The position numbers and the translations under genes are program-made. A DNA stretch of 64,000 bases from positions 37,069,088 through 37,133,087 of the forward strand of contig NC_090945.1 in NCBI RefSeq assembly GCF_040807025.1. Reading direction: 5' to 3'. The notes beneath the pieces were generated by a model. It searched no databases and was not told the origin of the DNA. It saw nothing but the letters and a program-made list of their open reading frames with translations. Source of the stretch: Struthio camelus. Taxonomy: Eukaryota; Chordata; Aves; Struthioniformes; Struthionidae. Shown here piece by piece: positions 1 through 15,594 of this stretch. Positions within the stretch are counted from its first letter, which is position 1, and each line of letters starts with the position of its first letter.

Positions 1-559
1 TCACTGAAATCCAATGAAGAAAGCTTGCAAAGAATCTGTTGGGGATTATTACAATTGAGTGAGTGGTCAGCACATCTCCTCGGCCTGATCTCAGGGCATG
101 GGAAATTCGAAGGCAGCTTTAAAATATTCATTCAAAACCAAATACACACCCATAATCGTGTCTCAAGCACAGAAACAGAAGAATGGAACATTTGTTCCTG
201 GATCTTTCCTGTCCACTCCCTCCTCTTTCCCAGTTTTAAGTACCTGTGGCATGGTCATAGATAAAAAATGGCCAATGTTTCATCATCTTTTGCTTTTCTT
301 GGAGAAATCTGACACTGAAAAATAAGGAGTAAGCTTATGCCACCCTTACTGTCTGAAGGCAACTGGATGTAATATCATGTGGCAGTTCAAAATTCTGGTG
401 AGTATAAAGTCACAGAGAAGCCTATGATGAATGCTAACCTGATGCTGGTAATTTAAAAAATGGCATGTTTTTGCACAGTAGAGAACTACTTTACTGAATC
501 TTGCTTGAAATAAATACTTGTTATCAAAAGTGAAGGGAGATGGTAATAGCGAAGAGTAG
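1..559. other. Intergenic DNA, nothing recognised
   Basis: AT-rich sequence left of the first CR1 fragment. Open frames at 25-325 are short, overlap each other in two frames and show no splice or codon signature. I see no gene here. Confidence 0.6.
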
Positions 560-1075
560 AAGAGGCAGCAGTAGACTGAAAACTCTGGACTTCAGCTTGT
601 TCAGGGAGCTAGTAGACACAATCTCACGGATGGTGCCCTGAAGGGCAAAGGGGCCACAGAGAGCTGGTCAGTCTTCAAGGACAACCTCCTCAAAACACGA
701 TCCTGAACTGCAAGAAAGTGGACAGACGTAGCAGGAGATCAGCTTGGCTGAATGGAAAACTCCTGAGTTCAAGTGCAAGAAGAAAGCATTGTAGGGGTAG
801 AAGTGGGGATGGACTTCCCAGTAGGACTAGAAGGGACAGGCAGGGATGGAGTGGCGTGGTTAAGCACTGGAACATGCTGCCCAGAAAAGTTCTGGAATCC
901 ACATCCTTGAGGATTTAAAAAGCTTGATTGCACAAGACTCTGAGCAACCTTATCTAACTTTGAAACTAGACCTGCTTTGAGGAGGGAGTGGAACCAGATG
1001 ACTTCCACAGGTCTGTTCCAACCTGAATTACTCTATGACTCTATTCTTCATAGAATCAGAGAGTCATATGATTCA
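560..1075 (+). mobile_element. CR1-type LINE fragment, internally deleted
   Basis: Between about 700 and 800 a translated stretch (NCKKVDRRSRRSAWLNGKLL) resembles the CR1 ORF2 linker between endonuclease and reverse transcriptase, where a basic RRPAWL-like motif is usual. From about 845 the sequence resembles the CR1 3' end: a 'cactggaacatgctgccc' segment, then 'tctgttccaacctgaatt' and a terminal repeat-like 'ctctatgactctattc'. The reverse transcriptase region between them is missing, so this is a dead, deleted copy. The left edge is approximate. CR1 fragments of this sort are typical of birds and reptiles. Confidence 0.7.
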
Positions 1076-2292
1076 ACCTAGACTGGTTGCTTGGGGCCTT
1101 GTCCGTTTGGGTCTTGACTACCAATACTCCACTCCCAATTTTAATTTACGTATTTAAAATCAGTCCAATTTAAATGTAATCCTTGCTGCTTCATTTCTTG
1201 TAGTCTTTCTTTTCAAGCTGCTGTGTGAATTCTATGCACCATTACAAAGATTTTTTTTCTTGGGTGGGATGTCAGTTTTCACAGCAAAATCTGCCTCTTC
1301 ATGAGGATTTTAAAGATAGGATCAATTAACAGAAACGGATTTAACGTAGGTTCAAATTGTTTTTCTAACAAAATACAGACCAGAGACTACATTTTAGTTG
1401 TTTCTTTTTATAAGAATATATAGGCAGAGTATAGGCAGTTTAAAAATATATAATGTAATATTTTGAAACAAGAAGTACTTCATGATATTGTTAGAAATTG
1501 TCTCATTTTGACAATTGGTAGTTATAAAAAAAGAGGTTTATGAATATTTCCTGATATCCAGTCATAGTGAGGGAAAAATCTGTGTTAGCATAATGGAAAA
1601 TACATGATATGAGAGTATCAGGCCTTTCATACAACATTCACTGAACTCTTTATTCAACAATTTATTATAAATGGGTGTAAGAATTAGGGAAGTGGACTAT
1701 ATGACTTCTTGATGGCACTTCCTGTACAATATTTCTGTAATTTCTTTGCCAGGATATCACATTATCACACACCTGAGCCCAGGGTTGAGAAATCTTTCTT
1801 CATAAGCCGATGCCTATTAAAATGCACTGAGGTGCATATTTTTAGTTAGAACATCCCATTTAGCTGAAAGAGACCCAGAAAAAATGGGCTAGACAGATTA
1901 TAAAGTTTACGTTTTCTGGCAGAGCAGCTAGACAAATTTTAATGATAAAGTCATAAGCTTTTTTTTTTTTTTCTTCTGAATATACTTCCATTAGGATAGC
2001 AATGGTAATTACGCATTTCAAAAAGATCTCTTTTTTTCAACTTACGATGATATCTTAAAAAGATATAAGAGTAAAACAGAAGTTATTTAGATGTTATTAA
2101 AATGTTATCGTTTAATTGCATATAACCTCACTGTCTGAATTTGTAATTTTTGAGGATGGAAGTCTTGCTCAAAGAAATGAGCAAAAACTGAATAAAGGAT
2201 TTGGGATTCAGCTCTAGGAAATAACCGTAAGTATCCACATGTTTTTAGGGGCTTGAATCCCAGTGTTACAAGGCAGTAAATGTTGGTGGGGG

Positions 2293-2363
2293 GAAATAAT
2301 ACTATAATAATATAGTATTATTAATATAGTATTAATAATACTATAATAATATAGTATTATTTC
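2293..2363. repeat. 71-bp AT-rich palindrome made of two tandem hairpins
   Basis: The segment starts GAAATAATACTATA and ends TATAGTATTATTTC, which are exact reverse complements. Inside, the block AATACTATAATAATATAGTATT occurs near both ends, and each copy is itself a hairpin with a 4-base loop. The whole is a near-perfect inverted repeat apart from a few central and loop bases. It could extrude as a cruciform or be a small foldback element. No target-site duplication was assigned. Confidence 0.75.
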
Positions 2364-4512
2364 AGTGATATGTCTTTTTTCTGCTTTTTGAAAATGAATT
2401 TCCCACTAAGACTATGACTGCCAAATTTCCTACACCATTTTCTACCCTCAGATATCTTAGAGGCTCCCATCATCTTAACACAAACTATAAAAGAAATGAT
2501 GTGGCCCTGGGAACACCTATGTGCCTGTTACTTTGACATTTCAGACTGCTGGTGGTCTGAAGATCACCCTTTGGAAACCCTTGCATGAGTGAATAGCCTT
2601 GTTCCCTGCTTACTAAATTCAGTTAACTAGCTACATCGTCAACTTACAGTGCAAGCCATGCATTCTTTGAGATGAAACATGTTACTCTTTAAATAATACT
2701 GTACATTAAAATATTTATTCCTTCAAGGAAAAAAACAATCACAGAAATATCTTTAACTGTGGCATCTGATCTTTTCTATTCATATCTGCCCAGCACAACC
2801 GATGATTAGATAAATAGACATTCAGCCACACACCTTTTAGACAAAAGCTTTTAAAGTCACATTTGCTTTTCTTAATTTGAAAGAGGTGAAGGATAAAACA
2901 CATAAGAAAAGTCAGATTTTTCTGCCAAATGCTGCGTAGTGGAAACCTTCTTGTATAATGAAGTGTTAACTAAGTCATGCTTTTGCAGAATGATTTAAAG
3001 TGTGATTCTGGTGCCAGGAGATTTTAAAAAAAACAGGGCTTCATGGTGTCTCAGTAATTTTAGTATAAAATACGCTGAGTATGCAAAGAAAAAAGGTGGG
3101 AAGGTTTGGTTTAATTTGGGGATCTTTTCCCCTCCTAATTTCCAGTCCTCCAAACTCCTCCTTTGATTTTTTTGCATCTCATGCATCATTACCTGGCATA
3201 AATCATCATCATACTAAATTGCATAATTAACTATAGCTGAGTTGGCAGTAGGGGGAGAGAGACTTGAACTTGTAGCATAAGCAAATTTGTTAGGAAATAA
3301 CTGATAAAGAAAATAATCACCTCACTAGAATACCTTTAAGAAAATGATATGTTAGAGAAGAATCAGAGATTTAAAGCAAGAATAATAAGAAGATAGGACA
3401 GTCTAGTCTAAAAAAAAAAAAAAGCGTGATGTCCTGATTCCAAGAAAACAAACTGCAGTCAAAAAATGACCAGTTGTATGGAAAAATATCAGACTGCTCT
3501 ATAAAAACACTATTTAAAATTTCAGAAAATTGAGAACAACAGAGATAAAAGCAAAATCTTGAGAACAAATTAATTGCTTAGCAAAAAGTGAAGAGAAATT
3601 TTTTTTTTCAATGCAAGTACTTTACACAGAAATCTTCTAAGACACGTAATTCTGAATATTATCAGATTCTGAAGTAGAATTTTAAAGGCCAGAAGATTAT
3701 AGAGCACAGGAACTACCTCGCCCCACCCTATTTAATCTGCATAAGTAAAAATTAAGAGACAGCATGTAACCATTCCGTATGGAGATCTAGTTAAAACATA
3801 TGCTTTTTAATTTTACTTGAAAGCAATCAAAATACAAAATTAAAATAAGGACACACACAGAGACAATGTTTTGCAATTAAATCAATATAACTGTGCAGCC
3901 ACATACAAAAACATGTCAGCTGTAGCAACAAACCAAGCAAGCAAAAACAGTAATATTTAAAATAAATTTTGAAGTATCATGACAAATGCTACTATGCGGA
4001 ATTCCACCTTCAGAATCAGTTACCCAACTTCATTGTAAAAACAGCCATCAGGAATCTTTTTTGATCTAAATTGTAAGTCTCCTTTCCTTGTACAACTGGC
4101 GTAACACTTGCGAACTTACCTGCCTGCCCATTGCCAGAGTATTAGACTGTGATCTGATCCTCAGCAGATCAGGCCTTGAGGTACAGAGGTCCTTACGCCA
4201 GGTTAACTTTCTGCCCAGGACTCACTGGGCCATCATCCTTTAAATACAAAATGAAATGAGTTCAGCCACCTTAGACATAGACCTAGTGCATTTGCTCAGA
4301 TCATTGTGCATGTGTGTCCTGTGCCCAGTCCACTGGACTTCACAACAAACTCTTCGGATAAGTCTGATTAGACAGATTATCTAACACAGCAAAGATGACC
4401 TTACAGTGTCCAACTAGAGGACTCTCAAATACTAGTTCTACCTGTGCAGCTTCAGTATCTCCCCAATACATCCTCCAAAGCAGCAGCAGAAGGAAAAAAA
4501 TGGTGACTTTCT

Positions 4513-4527
4513 GGGGGGGGGGGGGGG
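4513..4527. repeat. G15 homopolymer
   Basis: Uninterrupted run of 15 G on the + strand in intergenic DNA. Confidence 0.9.
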
Positions 4528-7500
4528 CAGATATAGCCCACAGGAATCTCCCTTCCCTGCCCATTCCGCAGTGCTGGAGTAGAGAGAGCAGGCCACAGCA
4601 AGAGGCTATTTTTACAGCAGTGGGGTGAGAAGGGCTGGAAATGCAGTGTACTGCCCCATTATTATTAACACTGGGAGATGATCCCTGCTCGCAGTAGGCT
4701 TTTTTATCAGCAATTTGTGCATTATGCCACAACGTTCTGCCACTGTGGGATTCAAAATATTTCCAGTATTTTTAATTAGTGAGGACCCAGGAGGGAAGAA
4801 AGCTGTAGCCATACAAGGAAATATAAAAACACAGAGGTTCTGATGTGACCTCCAAGAGTTAACCGAACCAGGAAAATACTGTTAAATGACGTATAAGGTT
4901 GTCTGTATCTAGATTTAGACCCTGGTATAAGTACTTATAATGAACTAAATAATGAAAATACAAAGCAAAAGCAAAGACAGAACATTAAATAGGCTATAGC
5001 AATGCTATGAACAAATCCTATGTAATGACCAGGAATGAACACAGCTTGGCAAAGCATTCAGACCCCAATTCATTCTGCCTAGATTACACCTGAATTGATG
5101 ACTAATGTTACTGCAACTAACCAAATGAAATTTAGGTTTGATTAATCTAGTCCTTAATTGCTGCCAAATGTAGGAATAAGTAAAGAGTTATATGGCACAA
5201 TCTAAGTAGGTTTCCTAAATTAGTGGCTTTTATGTATGATGTTAATCTAAGTGAATTTGCCATAGAAGCAGGATATCTAGCAAGCTGTGCAGAGATACAA
5301 AGTTCTTTTTGCCTTTTTTTGCCGTGCAAGTTATTTCTGTAGACTCACCTTGTCAATAAGATTTGCTAATCCAGAAATGCAAAAACAGTTGTATGCAGTT
5401 ATCTGAGAAGGGGAAGGAGGATTAGAAATGAACAGCTTGTGTTTTACATTGATCTTAAGGTATGTGAAATTTGTGAATAGTGTATACATAAATACCCTTT
5501 GCTATGCTTTATAACAACTAAAATAAGAGGGAAGATTGCCTTTTTACATCTAGTAAGAGTAATTTTTCTGGTTTAGATAATAAGTAAAATGCTGATAATT
5601 CCTACCTGAAATATGAGGACATAAATAAATTATACAAGAATACTTATTCTGTTATACAGTATATTCATAAATATTAGATCTAAAAAAAAATTCTTAGTTA
5701 CAAAAAACAACAAAAGCTAGCTAAGTCTCTTGAGTTGTTCTCTTATGGGGAAAAGAAAAGTCATCTTGTTTGGATTCTTAAAACTTTTGTCCAGAAGTTA
5801 AATGTGTTTCTATAAATTGACTGCATAGATTATAAAGGAAGGCCCAACACTGCAGTCAGATTTTTGGAGGAAGTTTTTTATTTTTAATCTGGTTGGTTAA
5901 AAAGTATATGTTAAATAAAGAAGGGTTTCTATTGATTACTTGATAACTAAAAAAAAAAACTTGCACTACTCTAGTGAAGAGTCTTTTTGATAGGAACTGC
6001 TACTTTTTGCTGGCTATTAATCTTCTGGCACCTGTTTTGTTTTTTTAAACTCCTTAGTTAGGAACACGCTTTAAAAAAAACCTCTGACAGCTGTAGCAAG
6101 AAGAAAGTGTTATAAAAAGGATGATATTTAAATAGAATTCCATTTTGTTTAGATTGGAAACATGAAAGGACAAGAATGAAAAAGACTCATGCAATTTTTT
6201 AAAAAGTACAGTCATATTCTGAAGTGTTGACTGAGTTGTATGCTTATAGCTCTCCTTGACTTTAAAGGTACCCTTTATTTCATCCGCACTGTATGATAAG
6301 GGCCGGGATTCTTCTTTCTTCTAAACTGTAGAAAGATCTCTCTTAGGGAGCGATTTGATTAGGGAAGCTGAGGAATAGGCAAGTTTCTGATACTTACGTT
6401 GTTCCTCTCTTCTGTAAAAATTAGTAGAAAAGCATACTGCAGCATCTCTCCATGAAAAGGAAACTGATGGCAAAGGTCAGTAGCGTCTGGTGGCAGAGAT
6501 GGAGGTCCAAAACCGTTCAGTTGTTTCATGGGTAATGGAGAAAGCTGGAGAAGGAGACATAGATGTTGCTTTGTATACGTTTCCAAAGATTTATAGGGAG
6601 CTGGATTTTGATCTTGGCATTAGGAAACTGCATCTATTCCTAGGTTGGGGTGGTAACCCTTTAGGAGGCAAATAAATACACCCTTTTTTTCCAAAATTCG
6701 CTTTCCACAAAGCCCTCCTGTTACGGGCTAGAGATGCTAGACCGTTGTAATTAAAGTGAGAACTTCTTCCCACATACTGAGCTGGCAGCAGCTAGATTCC
6801 TGAAGAAAGCAACTTTATTTATGATGCTAGCAATAAAATACCTTATAATAAAAGATTGTAAACAATCTTAACTCTCACTTACTGAGTGTTTACTTAGAGG
6901 CAATCTTTAGGATTGCTATGTGTAATTTTCTCATTGTGAGAAATATTTTTTTTTACTCGTATAAATATAAAACTTTTTCAGTGGAAAGGATGCCATTTTC
7001 TTCAGCTTATTTTTGCCTTTTTTCCCTCTCTTCTGCTCCTATTTGAAATATCTGAAGTACTGATTTAGTTACAAGGCAATTTCAAGGCTCTGGAAATGCC
7101 TGAGCTCCGCACTGTATCTGAACCAGAGAACAATACAAATGACTCCTGGTATTTCCTAGAAATGGCTGATTTTTGGAGAAATTTTCTTGCTCAGCTAACA
7201 ACAAAGGAACAAAGACCCTTGGAGCACTGCTCAACAGTAAGTGTATATATATGGTTTCGCGGGATGCTGGCTTGTATTTGTGGTAGCCAGCTACACTTAA
7301 GAAAAATTAGGGCAAAATGCTGCTCCAAGCACAGGACTCTGAAAGGAAGCTGTGGGGTTATCCACAAAAGAAATAAACTGGCAAGAACAGCATCTAGTAC
7401 CTTTTTTTTTTTTTTTTTCTTGAAAGACTAACACAATGTTGGAGGAGATAAACATTTTGTCATCTTCTGAACTTAAAACCTAAGGGAAGTTGGCTCCAGT

Positions 7501-7770
7501 TACTATATTTCCATGACCCAAATCCATTAGAGTGGAATTCCTTACATATATCTTTGTTTGTTTAAATGTGTCCTTTTCTAGCATAAGCATAACTGCTCAG
7601 GTTAAATACAATTAATTTAATCTGTGATCCCAAGAGGTATATTGATACATGTTCCTTGAACATACAGGTACCAGGACTATGCCCATTTTCTTTTCACTGA
7701 TGAATGACACTAATAACTGGACCTACTTCCTAGGGATGACACAAGGGGAAACTTTGCAGAGCATGGTTGA

Positions 7771-7813
7771 TTTTTTTTTTTTTTTTTTTTTTTTTTGGGG
7801 GGGGCGGGGGGGG
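7771..7813. repeat. T26 run followed by interrupted G run
   Basis: Twenty-six T residues followed by about 16 G broken by one C. It is a low-complexity tract that is prone to length error in sequencing. Confidence 0.9.
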
Positions 7814-8805
7814 AGAGACTCAAGAGCAGTCCTGTGTGTTGACTATTTCAGTTGTGCAAGATGGTTGGAGGGGAAAGGCAGCAAGATAACATGTAACAAG
7901 CCTGGTTGGAATGCCTCTTGATTCATTTTGGTAATCTTGGTACCTCTGCTTCTTCCTAGGTTCTTCAGGAAGATGTATGGAATTAGGGTATAAAATTGCA
8001 GAGAAAAATGTGGGATTTTTTTTGTCTTTGTGCATTTCTTGTGGGAATGGATGCTGAAGAACCAGAATGACAATAAGGAAAAAGGAAGTGTGTTCTACTA
8101 GCTACAACAACAACCTATTTCATGTGAGTGGGATTCTGAAAACTCTTCAATAGTATATAAGAACATCAAAAATAACTATAAAAGGTGCTGTCTTCATAAC
8201 TGTAGTGGTTATTGTGCAATATTTAATACTATATTAGTTAGAATCCATTATCAGTTCAGTGTTTCATAGATGGTAAAGCCATTGATTAATGGCAATCAGT
8301 CACCATTAATATCTTAACTTTGAGAAGACCTAGCTTGTGTGCAATAAAGCTATATTGGGGCCGGGGGGTGGGGAGAGGGTTATCATCCCCAACTGGGAAG
8401 TCTCTTAACAGCAAAGCTTGATTAGAATTAACTACTCTCTGATATCCATATTTAGAAAGTTTTGCCACTTCCAAGAAATAGAGCAAGCCAACTTCATTCA
8501 GTTATCACGCTCAACAGGGAAGTGACTAAAAAAGGAAAGAAAAAAAGCCACATCAGGTCCTTCAGCTTAGTTAGAGAACTGCAGGCAGAGTTCTGTAGTT
8601 TGAGAACTAGAAAGGAAGGAGAGGAAGGTGAATTCGTCTGTTCACTGCAAAGAAGGTAGGAAGGAAGGGTGAAAAATGCCTCCTGGAGACACAGTTAATA
8701 ACAGATAGACAATCTGTTCTGTTTTGACAGCCTACCTATGGAGACAAAGAAATTCTGTTGAGAGAGAGAACCAAACCCAACTTCCTGTGTGGCAAAGTTT
8801 GGAAT

Positions 8806-8905
8806 CATAGAAAAAGTTAGGATGTGAGGAGCTTTGGAGGTTGTCCGGTCTGACCCCCTGCACAATACAGGGCTAACTTCAAAGTTAGATCAGTCTTAAT
8901 GCCTA
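8806..8905 (-). mobile_element. CR1-type LINE 3'-end fragment
   Basis: Read on the + strand it opens with 'aatcatagaaaaagttagg' and continues with a 'ggaggttgtccggtctgacc' and 'ccctgcacaatacaggg' pattern. This is the reverse complement of a CR1/L3-like 3' UTR. It is short and diverged, with no coding content. Confidence 0.65.
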
Positions 8906-11099
8906 TTTCCTGCTGAAGTTTTTCTGTCTTTACACAGTTTCTATGTAAAAGCAGAGAAGAGGAGAGGGGAAAAAAAAAAAAAGCCTTTAACTGCTAGAGG
9001 CCTTTGAAGTATTTGCTCAGCTTTCCAGTTATCCTTTTGAAATGCTGGATGGTAGCATCTGGCAGAAGTGCTAGGCTGATTACATCAGATTCATTATGAC
9101 TTTATTTCCAGCAGAAATAAAGAACCTTTCTAAGGTTCTTGCTGGGCACCTCTCCTGATTTTTTTTTTTTTTTTTTGGTGTTTCCACCCTGCAGATCACT
9201 TCCCTTTTCAGCTGGTTCCAAACTCATTTAGGAGGGGAGTATCAAGACAATAAAATCCCTGATGTTGGTACATGGAGGAGCCTTAGAGCTTAGGAAGCCT
9301 TCAGTTACTGTCCTGGGCAAAAGCAAAGGGCAGTTACTGTCAGGTAAACAGGCTGGTTGTGGTATCTGATTGAGAAACTACTAGGAAATCCAAAAAGTTC
9401 TCCTCAGAAGATATGTAGTTTCAGGAGCTATAAGAGGTATTTTATTTGTGCAAGTGAGATTTTTAAAGTTAACTCTGTCTGCTGCAGGGAATCCTAATTA
9501 ATAATGTGCCAACAAAGCAGATCAGTTGAGATGAGGCTTTTGCAGCTCTGCAGCCTGGAGAAGGAGACTGCAGCTTGTCATGGCTGGCGTCCCTTTACCC
9601 TGCCATTCAGGAGAAAAATATGAAGATTTCTTTTCTTCAAGTCTGATCACCTAGGAGGTAGTGAGCAGGAGCTCTGCTCTTGTCTGATTATGTTCTCAGT
9701 CTGATAGTGTGAGTTACTGATGGATTCCAGTTGCTTTAGGCATGCAGATGAAATTCCAGGCTGGTGTGAAAGAAATTGATGAAGTAATCAGAACTGTGCC
9801 TGTGGCTCCGGTTTCATTTGTAAAATGTAACAGATGGTGTTTGTGTGGCTGACAACTGCCTCTTTCCAAGTGCAAGATTTTTATTACCCTGAACATGTTT
9901 TAACTGGCAAGTTCAAACAGATTCAGAAGCCCCGAACAGTTCATGCCCCAGCCTCAGACCCGTGCTGCAGGCAAGCAGCTGTAACACTGGAAGGGGATAG
10001 AGCCAGGATCTGCCACCATGCCCAAGGCTCCCCACGCTTCTAGTCTGGCACACCAGTTGTCAGGCAGCCTGTTAGTTTAATCTGCAATCTGCTGAGCACC
10101 TGTGCCCAGCATGCAAGCACCCAGAGTGGGAGGCAGCCTACGCTGCAGCTGGTGTCAGTGTACTGTGTATGTAGCGATGGAAGCACCAGGCTGCAGCTTA
10201 GCATTACAGGCTCTTCCCACCATGTAACTCGATTTGCTTTTTTATGCCCTTGGCATGTGACTCAAGTTGATGAGTGAAAGAACGTGAAAGCAGCAACAAG
10301 TAATTGGAGAGCTGAACTTGGAATGCTTTGAGTAGGTGTTTGGATGCTTCTCTTACAAAGCAAACTACTATGAAACGCAGCCTGAACTTCTCACAGTATT
10401 ATTCTGCTTGCAACACTTTTATCTAAAAGGATTTCCTGTGTCTGGGATGTGGGAATCATATGATGTCAATACTTAATTATATTCTGGGTTGTGTGTGGTG
10501 TTGTTTTTTTTTTTTTTACGAGTTTTGCCATGATTATGAAGAGTAATTTGTAATGATCTCTGAACTAAGTATGTAGAAGACATACAGCAGCATTTGTCCG
10601 TGTCTGTAAGAAGCATGACAAACACCTGGAAAGTATGAGCTACAATTTAAGTTGATTAATCATGATGAAGCTGGAAGGGGTCAGTAAGACTATCTAACCT
10701 GATCTCGCACAGAACTCAAACTACAAGACTTTTCTGAATAAACTCCCATTTGAGCCATACCTAAATACCTACCATGAGGAAAAAAATACCTGTTATCAAT
10801 TTAGAAATGCCTGGGGAGGGGAAAGGGAACTGACAGTCTCTTAAGTTTTCTCCAAAGTCTGATTATGCTCGTTTTTGAAAAATATATGCCTTATTTCTAA
10901 TAAGCATTCACATACTGTGAATATCCACAGTTGTTGGATCTCACGTAGCCTATCAACCAAAGACAAGAGAGCCTTTTATGGTCACGTTTCTCTTCCCCAT
11001 GTAGGTACTTAATGACACAGTTTTATTTCCTCTTTCTAGAGGTTTGTAAAGCGCCCACAGAATTTTTGAGTCTGAGGGGTTTTAGTTGCTGGCAAAACT
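8906..11099. other. Intergenic DNA upstream of the RPS3A CpG island
   Basis: No gene recognised. A diverged CR1-like piece at about 10665-10765 is listed separately. The short frames here (60-70 codons) have no support. Confidence 0.55.
10665..10765 (-). mobile_element. Probable old CR1 fragment
   Basis: The words 'agctggaaggggtcagtaag' and 'ctaacctgatctcgcacaga' followed by 'cttttctgaataaactcc' follow the order of a reversed CR1 3' UTR, but with many differences. This is a weak call made from pattern memory. Confidence 0.45.
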
Positions 11100-11402
11100 A
11101 CTCCCCGGCCTTTTCGTCGCCTCCAGGTTACTCTTCAGCCACGGGCGCTGAGCTCTAGCGGCCGCTCCGCGGCCGTTCACCTCCGGCAGCGCCTGACACC
11201 ACCTTACCGAATCTTTCTGAGGGTAGCTGGCAGCTGAAGCCTCCCTTCTTACAAGGCACACAGCACCGTCACCGGAGACCCCCGGCCCGAGCCAATCTGG
11301 GGTTTTTGTGTCTCGTTCCCCTTCTCCCCCCCCCCCCCCGCCTTCCCCCCGGCGCCCGGAAGTCCCCTCGCGCCCGCTGCCCCGCGCCGTGATGGCGGCC
11401 GT

Positions 11403-11436
11403 GATCTCGCGAGAGGCCCGCCGGTCTCGCGAGATC
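11403..11436. promoter_or_regulatory. Paired TCTCGCGAGA elements (BANP/Kaiso-type sites)
   Basis: Two 12-base arms, GATCTCGCGAGA at 11403-11414 and TCTCGCGAGATC at 11425-11436, each contain the ten-base palindrome TCTCGCGAGA and mirror each other around a 10-base GC spacer. This element is known in CpG-island promoters, where BANP (and in some reports ZBTB33/Kaiso) binds the unmethylated form and activates housekeeping genes. Two related CTCGCGCGAG palindromes follow at 11452-11461 and 11479-11488. All lie within about 100 bp upstream of the inferred RPS3A start. Confidence 0.75.
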
Positions 11437-11472
11437 GGCGCAGCCGGAGCTCTCGCGCGAGCGCCGCTCTCG

Positions 11473-11510
11473 TATAATCTCGCGCGAGGAGGAGGCGCCG
11501 GCCCTTTCCG
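11473..11510 (+). promoter_or_regulatory. RPS3A: RPS3A core promoter: TATA-like box and 5' TOP start
   Basis: TATAAT at 11473-11478 lies about 30 bp upstream of the pyrimidine tract CCCTTTCC at 11502-11509. Ribosomal protein genes usually start at a C inside such a tract and carry an A/T-rich box near -30. That gives mRNAs with a terminal oligopyrimidine (TOP) leader under mTOR/LARP1 translational control. The start is inferred at about 11503, leaving a 5' UTR of roughly 23 nt before the ATG at 11527. Confidence 0.75.
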
Positions 11511-11526
11511 TCGGCGGGGCGGCACC

Positions 11527-15550
<4,024 letters not shown>

Positions 15551-15568
15551 AGCTAAAAATGGCTCAAA

Positions 15569-15574
15569 AATAAA
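15569..15574 (+). terminator. RPS3A: RPS3A poly(A) signal AATAAA
   Basis: Canonical AATAAA 19 nt after the stop codon, followed by a T/G-rich stretch from about 15595. The short 3' UTR matches ribosomal protein genes. Cleavage is inferred near 15590. Confidence 0.88.
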
Positions 15575-15594
15575 GTTTTAATATACAGAACTAG

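Larger units (their letters stand above)
1076..8805. other. Intergenic DNA, AT-rich, no gene recognised
   Basis: About 7.7 kb upstream of RPS3A with no exon I can support. It holds homopolymer runs (for example a G15 run at 4513-4527 and a T26-G tract at 7771-7813) and the AT palindrome listed separately. The 130-codon minus frame at 4340-4732 and the 111-codon plus frame at 7096-7431 have no recognisable domain; the second ends inside a T run. LRBA is next to RPS3A in mammals, but I found no LRBA exon here. Confidence 0.5.

Noticed and set aside
4340-4732. 130-codon minus-strand frame
   Set aside because: Its reading includes the translation of a G15 homopolymer and shows no domain. Chance frame.
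1-11099. Exons of LRBA, the mammalian neighbour of RPS3A
   Set aside because: Searched by eye on both strands for its conserved N-terminal reading and a second CpG island; neither was found.
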